From Bacteroidota bacterium (GTDB taxonomy: Bacteria > Bacteroidota > Bacteroidia > Bacteroidales > VadinHA17), in contig JAAYDB010000090.1 of the NCBI GenBank assembly GCA_012729475.1, forward strand, positions 1 through 58,864: DNA of 58,864 bases, in the 5' to 3' direction. The translations under genes were made by a program, and so were the position numbers. The notes below the pieces were generated by a model. That model worked only from the letters and a program-made list of their open reading frames with translations, was not told the DNA's origin and searched no databases. Below, one piece after another: positions 27,864 to 36,615 of this stretch (position 1 is its first letter; every line of letters starts with the position of its first letter).

Positions 27864-28667
27864 TTACTGAAGTCTGAATGTTATAGGTACGGTGTACCAT
27901 ACAGGTACAGGTTTTCCACCCTGTCTGCCTGGTCTGAATTCAGGAAGTGAACTTACTACTCTTACAGCTTCGGCATCAAGATCAGCATCCACACCACTAA
28001 CAACGCTTACCTGATTAACTGTGCCCTTTGAGGTTACACAGAATCTGACAATTACTCTACCCTGGATATTATTTTCCTTAGCGGATTCAGGATAGTCAAT
28101 ATGCGAACTAAGCCATGAAAGGAGTTCTATTTCACCACCTGGGAACATAGGCATTTCCTCAACAACTACAAAAGGTTCAGGCTCAGCTTCTTCTTCCTGT
28201 ATTTCTTCCTGTACTTCTTCAATTACTGTGAAATCAAGATCTGAAACATCACCATCCTGAACTGTAGCTATAGCCTGATCGGCAGTCATAAGCTGAACTT
28301 CTTCTTCAGGTTTAACGGAGTCAACTACGACAGGAGGCACATATCTTGTAGTCGTCACTGTCTCTGTTGGAGGAGGTGGAGGAGGCGGTGGAGGAGCAAC
28401 CGTTTCAGTTGGTTGATCAAGGTTTTCCATTACTATTTCAACCTGGGTCTCTTCACGTTTTACCTGACTACCTGCTGCAGATTTTGCGTTAAGATATGGT
28501 GTAATAACTGCAGTAGCAAAAATAATAGTTGCAGCAAAAATTGCAATTATTACATTGCGATTGTATTTTTTACGTAATCTGTAAGCTCCGTACTCCTTAT
28601 TCCTCAACTCAAACACAATGTCGTCAAAGCTTGGGGCTTTTATTTTTTCTTTTGCCATCTTCTTCAT
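27864..28667 (-). CDS. tonB: Energy transducer TonB
   Basis: 267 residues. A cytosolic segment with RNKEYGAYRLRKKY, one transmembrane helix at about 31-50, a proline-rich spacer (nine consecutive prolines, then PEEEV and acidic repeats) and a C-terminal TonB domain (about 165-267) ending in VWYTVPITFRLQ. It transmits proton-motive energy from ExbB/ExbD to outer-membrane TonB-dependent receptors. ATG at 28667; MAKEK at 28658 is an alternative start. It is the last gene of exbB-exbD-exbD-tonB and ends at the bidirectional terminator. Confidence 0.95.
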   Translation of the reverse strand: MKKMAKEKIKAPSFDDIVFELRNKEYGAYRLRKKYNRNVIIAIFAATIIFATAVITPYLNAKSAAGSQVKREETQVEIVMENLDQPTETVAPPPPPPPPPTETVTTTRYVPPVVVDSVKPEEEVQLMTADQAIATVQDGDVSDLDFTVIEEVQEEIQEEEAEPEPFVVVEEMPMFPGGEIELLSWLSSHIDYPESAKENNIQGRVIVRFCVTSKGTVNQVSVVSGVDADLDAEAVRVVSSLPEFRPGRQGGKPVPVWYTVPITFRLQ

Positions 28668-28681
28668 TAAGGTTTACGGGT

Positions 28682-29341
28682 TTAATTGGCAGAGGCTGTG
28701 GTTGTTCTTCCAACAGCATTATTTACCATCTGTGTTTCGTACCATGCGATATCCATGAATGTGTAGCGGGCAATCCCACAAATATTCATTTCATCAAGAA
28801 TATCAACAAAGTTACCATAGTTAGCTTCGTCATGAGCTTTAATCAGAACAATAGGTCCGGTGTCATCATCTGTTTTCATTTGGCTTGTAGCCTTTTGAAG
28901 CGAATCCCGGGATATTCTTATTTTCCCTTCAAGTACCTGTTGTTCGAATTCGTTTATCTTCCTGGCAAGAAACCTGTTCCTGTCGAGTAGAAGAGCCCTG
29001 ATACCTTCAGCACTATAGTCTGTTTCAGTTACAGGGGGCAGGTTATCATAATCTTCTGCATCCACACCGCCGGGGTACCAGAATATTCTGTCATCGGGTC
29101 CGAGAAGAATATTTAGGGTACGGCTGGCAGATATCTTAGGTGGTGCAGCAGATTCATCTTTAAGTTTTTCAGGAAGAGTGATTTCCATAACCTTAGATTT
29201 ACTAAGGGAGGTGGTAAGCATAAAGAATGTTATCAATAACATCATAAGGTCCACCATAGGGGTCATATCCATATGAGGGAGGATCTTCTTAGCCCTTTTC
29301 TTATTTCCTCCTCCTTTTTCCGCTTGAACTATTTCTGCCAT
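28682..29341 (-). CDS. exbD: ExbD/TolR family biopolymer transport protein (second copy)
   Basis: 219 residues with the family's single N-terminal helix preceded by the polar HMDMTPMVDLMMLLITFFM, where Asp of the VDLMM segment is the proton-relay residue of ExbD. A long periplasmic domain follows, with a helical insert around 120-160 (LARKINEFEQQVL). It lies 1 base from the other exbD and 14 bases before tonB. The two ExbD copies differ greatly outside the membrane anchor, so they probably have distinct roles or form a mixed assembly. Confidence 0.93.
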   Translation of the reverse strand: MAEIVQAEKGGGNKKRAKKILPHMDMTPMVDLMMLLITFFMLTTSLSKSKVMEITLPEKLKDESAAPPKISASRTLNILLGPDDRIFWYPGGVDAEDYDNLPPVTETDYSAEGIRALLLDRNRFLARKINEFEQQVLEGKIRISRDSLQKATSQMKTDDDTGPIVLIKAHDEANYGNFVDILDEMNICGIARYTFMDIAWYETQMVNNAVGRTTTASAN

Positions 29342-29342
29342 A

Positions 29343-29978
29343 TCACTGTTGTATTTCGTCTAGGTTAATTCTTACTGCTTCAAGGCTTGTTACCAGGTTA
29401 AACCTATTTACACGGTTGTCCTGGAGTATTTCAAGAACCTTTTTTATAGCAGGAAATTCAGTATTGGAATCGGCTTTGATGGTTGCTCTGACATTGGGAT
29501 TTTCCTGCCGTGAAAATAAGATCCACATTGCAAGTTGATTGTCAGTAGAATCCAACGGAATACCAGTTTCCATACCTTTCCTTGCCGAGGCATCAGCATT
29601 CAGAAAATCTTTCAATTGTTGTATTGGAACACCAATAGGGGAAGGATATCTCTCAAATAAGTCCTTTTCCTGATTGTTAAATTCAATTTCATATTGTTCT
29701 GCCATGGCATCAAGGATCTTTCTTCTGAACTGGAAAGCAGTATCTTCTCCGTTATCAACATTGAAGAATACTTCGCCCTCGTCACCAATAAGGAATGTCA
29801 TGGAATTGAAATCAGGAATAGGAGTTTCTGATATTGAAAAAGGCATATCAACATTTACCGGTTCCGGTTGTCGCATCTGTGATGTTAATAACAAGAATAT
29901 AAGAATTACACAGAAAGTATCAACCATCGGCGTCATGTCGATTCTGGGTGATTTTGTCGGTAATTTAATCTTTGGCAT
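29343..29978 (-). CDS. exbD: ExbD/TolR family biopolymer transport protein (first copy)
   Basis: 211 residues. RIDMTPMVDTFCVILIFLLLTSQM is the anchor helix, with the conserved Asp in MVDTF. The periplasmic part ends in a ExbD-like beta-alpha fold (VRATIKADSNTEFPAIKKVLEILQDNRVNRFNLVT). It follows exbB by 44 bases and precedes the second exbD by a single base, indicating one transcript. Confidence 0.93.
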   Translation of the reverse strand: MPKIKLPTKSPRIDMTPMVDTFCVILIFLLLTSQMRQPEPVNVDMPFSISETPIPDFNSMTFLIGDEGEVFFNVDNGEDTAFQFRRKILDAMAEQYEIEFNNQEKDLFERYPSPIGVPIQQLKDFLNADASARKGMETGIPLDSTDNQLAMWILFSRQENPNVRATIKADSNTEFPAIKKVLEILQDNRVNRFNLVTSLEAVRINLDEIQQ

Positions 29979-30022
29979 TACTGTTTTTGATTAAATGATT
30001 AATCCTTGAGGATAAATCAAAG

Positions 30023-30841
30023 TTACGCATTTTTTAAGGATGCAGCAAAATTTTGTGTCAGGCTGAAACCAGCTTCATCAATCTTGAATGTGTAGGCGTC
30101 AATGTAAGACGAGAAATAGTTAAATGCAAGAATTGCGAGGGTTGAACCTGTGATCCCGAATGCGGTGTTAACAAGTGCTTCAGATATACCTTGTGAAAGA
30201 GCAAGAGCATCAGGTGCACCTGATTGGGCAAGAGCGGCAAAAGCACGGATCATACCGAGAACAGTTCCGATCAATCCGATCAACACTGATACAGATGCAA
30301 GGGTTGAGAAAATAACCATGTTTCTTGATAGCATAGGCAGCTCAAGAGCAGTTGCTTCCTCGAATGATTTCTGGATTGAAAGTATTTTTTGGTCTTTTTC
30401 CAGTTCTTTGTCCTGCTGAAGATCACGGTAACGGACTAAACCTGCTTTCATAACATTTGCAAGGGATCCTTTTTGCTTGTCACATGCTTCAACAGCTTCT
30501 TCAATTCTGTCTTCTTCAAGAAGAATCTGAAGTTGTTTTACGAATGAATTCAGTCTGCCTTTACCTTTTGCTCTTGATAAGGTAATAAGCCTTTCAATTA
30601 CAAAAATGAAAAGTGTAAGAACACAGGTCATCAGAACCGGAACAATAGCTCCACCTTTGTAAACTATTCCAAGATAGTTTCCCTGAAGAGCATGGCCCTG
30701 AGGATTACCACCTTCAAAATTAACTGGATTACCCATTACATTGACGAACAATAAATAGGATATCACAAAAGCTATTAAAATAGCACTTACTGCAAAAATA
30801 TTCTGCAGTGCTTCTTTGAACGAACTTCCTTGTTTACTCAT
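30023..30841 (-). CDS. exbB: ExbB/MotA/TolQ-type proton channel protein
   Basis: 272 residues with an N-terminal helix (about 12-32), a second near 65-85 and the characteristic C-terminal pair around 165-245 (TLASVSVLIGLIGTVLGMIRAF, LVNTAFGITGSTLAILAFN). The extra N-terminal helix fits ExbB of the Bacteroidota type. With ExbD it forms the proton-driven motor for TonB. First gene of the leftward exbB-exbD-exbD-tonB cluster; a -7 element (TATATTTG at 30881-30888) lies 39 bases upstream. Confidence 0.94.
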   Translation of the reverse strand: MSKQGSSFKEALQNIFAVSAILIAFVISYLLFVNVMGNPVNFEGGNPQGHALQGNYLGIVYKGGAIVPVLMTCVLTLFIFVIERLITLSRAKGKGRLNSFVKQLQILLEEDRIEEAVEACDKQKGSLANVMKAGLVRYRDLQQDKELEKDQKILSIQKSFEEATALELPMLSRNMVIFSTLASVSVLIGLIGTVLGMIRAFAALAQSGAPDALALSQGISEALVNTAFGITGSTLAILAFNYFSSYIDAYTFKIDEAGFSLTQNFAASLKNA

Positions 30842-30880
30842 TTTTATCGATTTTGTTTAGGTTTAAGATTTAACAATCCG

Positions 30881-30888
30881 CAAATATA
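30881..30888 (-). promoter_or_regulatory. Putative -7 element of the exbB-exbD-exbD-tonB unit
   Basis: TATATTTG on the minus strand, 39 bases before the exbB ATG. It gives the Ton motor genes a promoter separate from the upstream TPR gene. Confidence 0.5.
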
Positions 30889-31027
30889 TATTATCATTTT
30901 TTTTTTTCCAACTTGAAAAAAATATTATTGAACATTTTTGAAAGTTTATAATATAATTATACTGATGAAAAATTTATTTACAGTGATTATTCGCTTTAAA
31001 TCCAAATACTTTATTTTCAGATAATTT

Positions 31028-31077
31028 ATTACAGACTGCATCCTGCAATGATGGTCCGGCAGGATGCAAGCTGTAAT
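31028..31077. repeat. Long imperfect inverted repeat between TPR gene and exbB
   Basis: Arms 31028-31046 and 31059-31077: a 7-base outer and 10-base inner perfect pairing (TGCATCCTGC / GCAGGATGCA) separated by a 2-base mismatch, loop of 12 bases. It lies 39 bases past the TPR stop codon. No clear U-run follows on either strand, so it may be a weak terminator, an mRNA 3'-end stabiliser or a protein site. Confidence 0.6.
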
Positions 31078-31115
31078 TATGAAATTAAACGATTAAAGAC
31101 TTCTTCGTATGTTTA

Positions 31116-33257
31116 CTATTTTGACAAAGAAGCATTATATGTTCTGTTTTTTGTAACCGGCACCTCAATATTCTGATATCCTTTGGCACTGAATATAAGA
31201 ATTTCTGAACTCTGTGGGATCTCAAACTTATATTCTCCTCTGGTATTTGTAAGACATTCCACAGCAGTATCCTTTATTCTAACCGATGCGAATGGTATGG
31301 GCTGTCCTGTGGCTGCATCCTTTACAACACCTTTAATTTCGTTGGGATTGATGCCTTTTCTTACCTGTGCTTCATAATCACGGACATATTCTATTTGTCT
31401 TTTTGCAGAAGCATTGTTAGGATCGAATGCCAGAATCTGCTGATATGCTTCTCTTGATCTGGCCAGGGCAGCAAGACGCCCTTCTATTGTTTTCTGGTTA
31501 CTTACAGACATCATTTCAATTGCTCCAAGTCCATTGTATGCACTTATTTTGTTATTCTTATCATTAGGATCAAGATTGAGCAATCTGTTGTAGAAGTCCC
31601 TGGCTATGCTATGATTGTTTGTATTAAGATAATAAGATCCAAGGAATCTCAGGGCTTCTGCTATTTCAGCTTTATTTCCTATAGAATCGGATTCAGCTGC
31701 GTGGATCAGATTCATAAACATCGTCCTGGCATTATCTGTCTTGTTTTCAGGATCCATACCTGCATCAGTACGTGCTAACCATAAATGAGCAGGAATATAA
31801 TCCGGTGATTTTTGCAGAACTACCCTGAAGATCGAATCTGCTTTTTCATAGTCTTGTCCTGTATAGTAGGCTCTTCCGACCTGCATGTAACTATCGAGGT
31901 TATCGCCTTGAGGATCAATGAGTTTGGTCCATGTTTCAGCGGCTTTATTGTAAAATCTGAAATTATAATAATAAGTAGCCATTTCATTGAGGACAGCTCT
32001 GTCCTGAGGTCTCATTTCTGATACTTTTTCATATTCACTAAAGGCCCTGTCGAGTTCGGCTTCAGCTTTTGCTATGTCTTCTTCTGATCCTTGTTCTTTC
32101 AACTGTAGATAATTCTGGTTTTTTCTGATAAGAATTCTGGCCATATACAAATGGTCTTTCCACAATATTCTGTCTTCTGAAAGAGAATTAAAGAGTTCAT
32201 CCATGTATGAAAATGCCTGATCATAATTGCCGTTTTTATTCTTTGCAGCAAGTTCAAAACTTGAATAACCTGCCAGACGATTCATGTAGGTTCTTGATTT
32301 ATCAACTTTGAAGATCTCTTCAACGTTTTTGATTACTTCTTCATAGTCATTGGCATAAAAGAGTGATGTGACATATCTTGTCTGGGCAGGAATATTGCCT
32401 TGGTTCAGATCAAGATACTTCTGATAATACTCTTTCGATTGTTCGTGACGGCCCGCAAGGGAATAAAGCTGACCCAGTTCCCTGTATGCAGGAGCAAATT
32501 CAGGGTCTATTTCAATTGCCCTTTCAAGATGAGGCATGGCGGCAGTCAGACTTTTACCTCTTATATATATATTACCTATCTTCATTTCAGCGGTGGGAGA
32601 CTCCGGATCATAGTATTGTGCCATATTATAATTTTTTATGGCATTGGAACCATCACCTCCTGCAATATAAATATCACCTGCAATAAGATAAATTTCCGGG
32701 TTTTTAGCATCTATTTTCAGTGCTTCCCTGATATGAGGCAGAGCAGCAGCCGTATCGACTTTCCCGTTTATCAGATGGGATTCGGCAATTTTTGCAAGTG
32801 CAAATGCATACTGATCAGCAGGTGGATCGATCCTCCTCAGGTTTCTAAAGGGAAGAAGAAGACTCCTTGCCTTTGTCCGCATTTCCTGTGCAGTATTATT
32901 ATCTCCAAGATATGCAGCTACTTTTGCAAGTCCTACATAGTTTAACGGATCATTGGGATTTGCTTCCACTCCTTTCTGGAATGCTTCTTTTGCCTGCTGA
33001 GTAAATTCAGCAAGTGAGTTTGAAATAGTATCGGAGAAATAACTAAGCAGGTAGTTTTCTCCAAGAAAGAAGTGATATTTACTGTTTGAAGGTTCTTTCT
33101 GTATAAGTTGCTGTAACATATCTGCAGCCTGATTATAATTTTCGCTGTTTGTCAGTGCTTTTGCAGATTCAATATCCTGTGCAAAAACATTGCCTGCAAC
33201 TAATCCTGCAACAGCAACCATCAGAATAAACCTCTTTTTTAAATTTATACGTTTCAT
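31116..33257 (-). CDS. TPR protein with C-terminal carboxypeptidase-like regulatory domain
   Basis: 713 residues: a Sec signal (about 1-26, VAGLVAGNVFAQ), about twelve TPR hairpins, then a C-terminal beta sandwich (about 640-713) starting IKGVVKDAATGQPIPFASVRIKDT, the carboxypeptidase regulatory-like fold typical of Bacteroidota surface proteins. Predicted to be periplasmic, possibly outer-membrane-associated. It lies between the PstS-like gene (118 bases upstream) and the exbB-tonB unit on the same strand, a neighbourhood I associate with Bacteroidota, suggesting a role alongside Ton-driven uptake. Function unproven. Confidence 0.88.
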   Translation of the reverse strand: MKRINLKKRFILMVAVAGLVAGNVFAQDIESAKALTNSENYNQAADMLQQLIQKEPSNSKYHFFLGENYLLSYFSDTISNSLAEFTQQAKEAFQKGVEANPNDPLNYVGLAKVAAYLGDNNTAQEMRTKARSLLLPFRNLRRIDPPADQYAFALAKIAESHLINGKVDTAAALPHIREALKIDAKNPEIYLIAGDIYIAGGDGSNAIKNYNMAQYYDPESPTAEMKIGNIYIRGKSLTAAMPHLERAIEIDPEFAPAYRELGQLYSLAGRHEQSKEYYQKYLDLNQGNIPAQTRYVTSLFYANDYEEVIKNVEEIFKVDKSRTYMNRLAGYSSFELAAKNKNGNYDQAFSYMDELFNSLSEDRILWKDHLYMARILIRKNQNYLQLKEQGSEEDIAKAEAELDRAFSEYEKVSEMRPQDRAVLNEMATYYYNFRFYNKAAETWTKLIDPQGDNLDSYMQVGRAYYTGQDYEKADSIFRVVLQKSPDYIPAHLWLARTDAGMDPENKTDNARTMFMNLIHAAESDSIGNKAEIAEALRFLGSYYLNTNNHSIARDFYNRLLNLDPNDKNNKISAYNGLGAIEMMSVSNQKTIEGRLAALARSREAYQQILAFDPNNASAKRQIEYVRDYEAQVRKGINPNEIKGVVKDAATGQPIPFASVRIKDTAVECLTNTRGEYKFEIPQSSEILIFSAKGYQNIEVPVTKNRTYNASLSK

Positions 33258-33375
33258 GGTTCCAAATTATTTTGATGTCAATTATACTAATTATTCTTAT
33301 TTATCTGATAACTGTTATTAATTTTATTTTATTCTTTTATATTTTATTAAGATTTTTATTTAATCAGTTAACTAT

Positions 33376-34332
33376 TTAATTCCTTATCTGAACAAGCCTT
33401 ACAGGCATTGTCGCCGGTACAAGTCCTGATTTCAGTACAATCCTTTGTCCCTGTTCGGCAGTTGCCCACTGAATAAAGCCTGAACCCAGTCCGGTAAAAG
33501 TTTCTCTGGATATAAAATAGACCTCTCTTACAAAAGGATAGGACCTGTCGTATATCCAACCCTGATCAGGACGATAGTAAGAATTATCATTAAAAAAAGG
33601 TCTTGAAATACCGGTTATTGTGATCTGTTCAGCGAGATTCCTTGCTTTGGGATCATCTTGGTCACTTATCCAGTTAACACTGATGATACCAAGTGCATCA
33701 TGGTTTCTCTCAACAAAACTAATCACTTCTTCATTATTGTTAACAGCAAAAAAATTATCCGGGAGGCTTCCCTCAATTTCAAACAGCTCTTTAAAATACC
33801 TGACGTTTGCTGATTTTGTATTATCGAAAATCACTCTTATATCTCCCAGATCAGATCCGGAATCCAACTCTTTCCAGGTTTTCTTTTTCCCCAGAAAGAT
33901 GTCCCTTATGTCTTCATATTTAAGCAAAGTGTCTTTGTTTGCCTTATTTACGACAAGAGCCAGTGCATCATATGCAAAGGTAACAGTTCTTGCAATAACA
34001 AGACCTTCCCTGAGGTATTCTATTTGATCGTCTGACAGTTTTTTGCTCGTTACAATCACTTTTACCGAATCATTCATAAAATCGTTTATGACATCATATT
34101 CCGGTTTATATTGTGCTTTAATAGCGGCATTGGTATAGAGATGTGTAAAAGAAAAAACTTCAGCATCAATAAGAGGTTGGAAGGATTCATCTGAAGTTAT
34201 TGTAATATTGCCACGTGTCGGTGATTCTGCCGGTGCCTGAAAAGAACCTCCGCAAGAGGATAAGCTTAACAGAAAACATGTAATCAGAACTCCGTAAAAG
34301 GTATTTTGTATATATTTTTTGTTTCTGCCCAC
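33376..34332 (-). CDS. PstS-like phosphate-binding lipoprotein
   Basis: About 318 residues from a GTG at 34332, which leaves a normal lipoprotein signal (basic GRNKKYIQN, hydrophobic VLITCFLLSL, lipobox SSC). The frame continues to an ATG at 34413, but that adds 27 residues ahead of the signal; the start is uncertain. The body fits the PBP-like/PstS family: GNITITSDESFQPLI, VNKANKDTLLKYEDIRDIFLGKKKTWKEL, and a RSYPFVREVYFISRE segment. No PstC, PstA or PstB is nearby, so it is probably not an ordinary ABC-transporter subunit. It lies upstream of the TPR gene in the same leftward run. Ligand identity is inferred from family only. Confidence 0.8.
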   Translation of the reverse strand: MGRNKKYIQNTFYGVLITCFLLSLSSCGGSFQAPAESPTRGNITITSDESFQPLIDAEVFSFTHLYTNAAIKAQYKPEYDVINDFMNDSVKVIVTSKKLSDDQIEYLREGLVIARTVTFAYDALALVVNKANKDTLLKYEDIRDIFLGKKKTWKELDSGSDLGDIRVIFDNTKSANVRYFKELFEIEGSLPDNFFAVNNNEEVISFVERNHDALGIISVNWISDQDDPKARNLAEQITITGISRPFFNDNSYYRPDQGWIYDRSYPFVREVYFISRETFTGLGSGFIQWATAEQGQRIVLKSGLVPATMPVRLVQIRN

Positions 34333-34501
34333 CTGAAAATTATGGATGAATAACTGATTCTGGTTTGCAAAGCTAATAATTTTTTGATAATATCTCACTA
34401 TACTCATAGTCATAATGCTAAATCAAAGTTGATCATTCTTTCTGAATACTATACTGCAAAGCTTATGCCAAGATGTATTTGTTTGATTATTATACATATA
34501 G

Positions 34502-34741
34502 TTAGTCGTTATTATTATTTTTACCTGAAAAAAAAGCTTCAGATATCTGTCTATAGGTTACGAATATCCTGTATATGCCGTATAATAATAAGGTAACACC
34601 CATTATATTTTTTATTGCCTTATCCATATTAAACATCTTATCGGCATAAAAGAGGAGAAAAATTCCCAGGCCAATGTAGAATAACACCATGAAAACACTG
34701 AATATGGAATTAAACTGCTTTAGTATATTGTTGTTATTCAT
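34502..34741 (-). CDS. Small two-helix membrane protein
   Basis: 79 residues: helices about 13-32 (FSVFMVLFYIGLGIFLLFY) and 43-62 (IKNIMGVTLLLYGIYRIFV), an asparagine-rich start and end (MNNNN; GKNNNND). Its position just upstream of the PstS-like and TPR genes on the same strand suggests it belongs to that group. I recognise no named family. Believed real because of its membrane pattern, spacing and matching codon use. Confidence 0.65.
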   Translation of the reverse strand: MNNNNILKQFNSIFSVFMVLFYIGLGIFLLFYADKMFNMDKAIKNIMGVTLLLYGIYRIFVTYRQISEAFFSGKNNNND

Positions 34742-34835
34742 TTATTAAAATTTTTACGAATAAAGGTAAAATCGTTTTAATATCAAAGGATTATTTTATC
34801 TTATTGACAAATTGTCATAAATATATGATTAACAC

Positions 34836-36062
34836 CTATTTCATTAGTAGTGAACCGTCTCCGTAACTGAGGAAACGATAATTATTTTCCAGTGCAAATT
34901 TGTAGATCTTTTTCCATTCAGGTCCGGTCCATGCAGATAAAAGCAGAAGGAGAGTGCTTTTAGGCAGATGGAAATTTGTAATCATTCCTGTGATCATCCT
35001 GAATTCATAACCAGGTATTATCATCAGTTTAGTGGAAGCATTAATTTCCTGGCAATTTTTTTCATGGAATAACCTGAGCACTGTTTTTAAAGATTCTTCA
35101 ACTGTAATATCCGAATTATTACCATAGGGTTCCCATTGGTCTGTAAAAAGTGGCAGCCCGGACGAGCCGGGATCAGATAGCAATTTTATTCCCAGCCAGT
35201 ATATGCTTTCCAGTGTTCTGACACTTGTTGTACCACAGGCAATGACTTTATTCCTGTTCTCAAGAAGCAATTCAATCAGTTTTCGCGTAATAATATAATG
35301 TTCGCAGTGCATTTCATGAAGAGACAGATCATTTGTTTTAACCGGCCGGAATGTTCCTGCTCCTGTGTGAAGAGTAAGTTCAGTGCAGAGTATGCCTTTA
35401 CTGACAATTTTATCCAGCAGATCTTTTGTGAAATGCAATCCTGCTGTTGGTGCAGCAACCGAACCATCAATTGCAGAAAATACTGTCTGGTATCTTAAAT
35501 AATCATGTTCATCATCATCTCTTTTAACATAAGGTGGAAGAGGGATGTGGCCAACAGATTCAATAACCCGTCCAAAACTTGTTTCTTCCGGTTCCCATGA
35601 GAACCGTATGATCATTGCCTGGCCTGATGGCCTTATTTTTTCAGCATTTAGTTTGAATTCCTTATTGTTGAAAAAAAAACTGGTACTTAGCGTGCCTGTT
35701 TTCCATTTCTTTAAATTTCCGACAAGACATTTCCATTCCACAGCTGTATGTGATCCGAGTGACTGGTCATAAGTAGCTGGCAATATTGGTTCAAGGCAGA
35801 ATATTTCTATGCTGGATCCGGTTTTTTTCCGGAACAAGATACGGGCCCGTATTACTCGTGTATTATTAAAAACCAGCATAGTATCCGGAGGAAGATACTT
35901 ATATATATTGGTGAACTTATCACTCCTGATTTTGCCGTTTTTATGCACAAGTAACATTGAATGATCCCTTTTTTCAGCCGGATATTGTGCTATTCTGTCT
36001 TCTGGCAGATTATATTCATATTCATTAATGTCAATATTTCTTGCTAACTCTTTTGGATCCAT
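34836..36062 (-). CDS. queA: S-adenosylmethionine:tRNA ribosyltransferase-isomerase
   Basis: Transfers the ribosyl of SAM to preQ1 at position 34 of tRNA, making epoxyqueuosine. 408 residues, somewhat longer than the common ~350. Conserved segments: YNLPEDRIAQYPAEKRDHSMLL, VFNNTRVIRAR, VAAPTAGLHFT, HTGAGTFRPV and GMITNFHLPKSTLL. The insertion that lengthens it lies in the 90-140 region (TYDQSLGSHTAVEW). ATG start; a TATTTTTG -7 match lies 55 bases upstream. It is divergent from rnpB, whose promoter lies within 100 bases. Confidence 0.96.
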   Translation of the reverse strand: MDPKELARNIDINEYEYNLPEDRIAQYPAEKRDHSMLLVHKNGKIRSDKFTNIYKYLPPDTMLVFNNTRVIRARILFRKKTGSSIEIFCLEPILPATYDQSLGSHTAVEWKCLVGNLKKWKTGTLSTSFFFNNKEFKLNAEKIRPSGQAMIIRFSWEPEETSFGRVIESVGHIPLPPYVKRDDDEHDYLRYQTVFSAIDGSVAAPTAGLHFTKDLLDKIVSKGILCTELTLHTGAGTFRPVKTNDLSLHEMHCEHYIITRKLIELLLENRNKVIACGTTSVRTLESIYWLGIKLLSDPGSSGLPLFTDQWEPYGNNSDITVEESLKTVLRLFHEKNCQEINASTKLMIIPGYEFRMITGMITNFHLPKSTLLLLLSAWTGPEWKKIYKFALENNYRFLSYGDGSLLMK

Positions 36063-36117
36063 TTATATGCAGATGAAATAAAAAAATAATCCCATTGTTC
36101 TTCTCAATTTTCAGTGG

Positions 36118-36125
36118 CAAAAATA
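36118..36125 (-). promoter_or_regulatory. Putative -7 element of queA
   Basis: TATTTTTG on the minus strand, 55 bases before the queA ATG, in the short divergent region shared with rnpB. Confidence 0.35.
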
Positions 36126-36154
36126 GTTCATTTTAAAAAACTGTTGTAATATAT

Positions 36155-36162
36155 TATCTTTG
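36155..36162 (+). promoter_or_regulatory. Putative -7 element of rnpB
   Basis: TATCTTTG is an exact TAnnTTTG match a few bases before the predicted 5' end of RNase P RNA, so transcription would start near 36168. Confidence 0.6.
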
Positions 36163-36166
36163 TATG

Positions 36167-36538
36167 GCAGCAGGTTGTTCCATCGCCCCGCATGCTGGCG
36201 GGGAGGAAAGTCCGGGCAACAAAGAGCACCATGCTTCCTAACGGGAAGATATCTGTGAGGATATAGTAGTGTAACAGAAAATAACCGTCCGCCACCAGGC
36301 GGGAAGGGTGAAAAGGTGAGGTAAGAGCTCACCGGTTCTGTTGGTGACAACAGGAGCCGTACACCTCATGGGTTGAAAGACCATGTATACCGGCGTCAGA
36401 GGACTGCTCGTTCAATGCCGGGGGGTAGGTCGTAGGATCCTGTCAGCAATGATGGGACAAGATAAATGATGGAAAACGGTTCTATATCCTTTCGCAGGAG
36501 ACTGAACCGTACAGAACCCGGCTTACAGACCGGCTGCA
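36167..36538 (+). ncRNA. rnpB: RNase P RNA (bacterial class A)
   Basis: Catalytic RNA that matures tRNA 5' ends. The universal core is present: GAGGAAAGTCCGGGC at 36203-36217 (P4 5' side/CR I) and ACAGAACCCGGCTTA beginning at 36511 (CR V/P4 3' side). GGCAGCAGG at the 5' end pairs with CCGGCTGC near 36530-36537 to form P1. Length, about 370 bases, fits class A. A TATCTTTG -7 element lies just upstream and a strong palindromic terminator directly downstream. It overlaps no real gene. Confidence 0.96.
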
Positions 36539-36540
36539 TA

Positions 36541-36590
36541 AAAAAAAGAGACAGCCTGAAATTTTAAAATTTCAGGCTGTCTCTTTTTTT
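36541..36590. terminator. Perfect 50-base palindromic terminator after rnpB
   Basis: Two 25-base arms, exact reverse complements with no loop bases: A-run, GAGACAGCCTGAAATTTT and its mirror, T-run. It ends rnpB (+) and serves the outer-membrane-sorting gene (-) in the other direction. Confidence 0.92.
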
Positions 36591-36615
36591 TAGACTATAA
36601 TATAAAATATAATAC

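Noticed and set aside
33376-34332. A phosphate ABC transporter operon
   Set aside because: No permease or ATPase gene accompanies the PstS-like lipoprotein.
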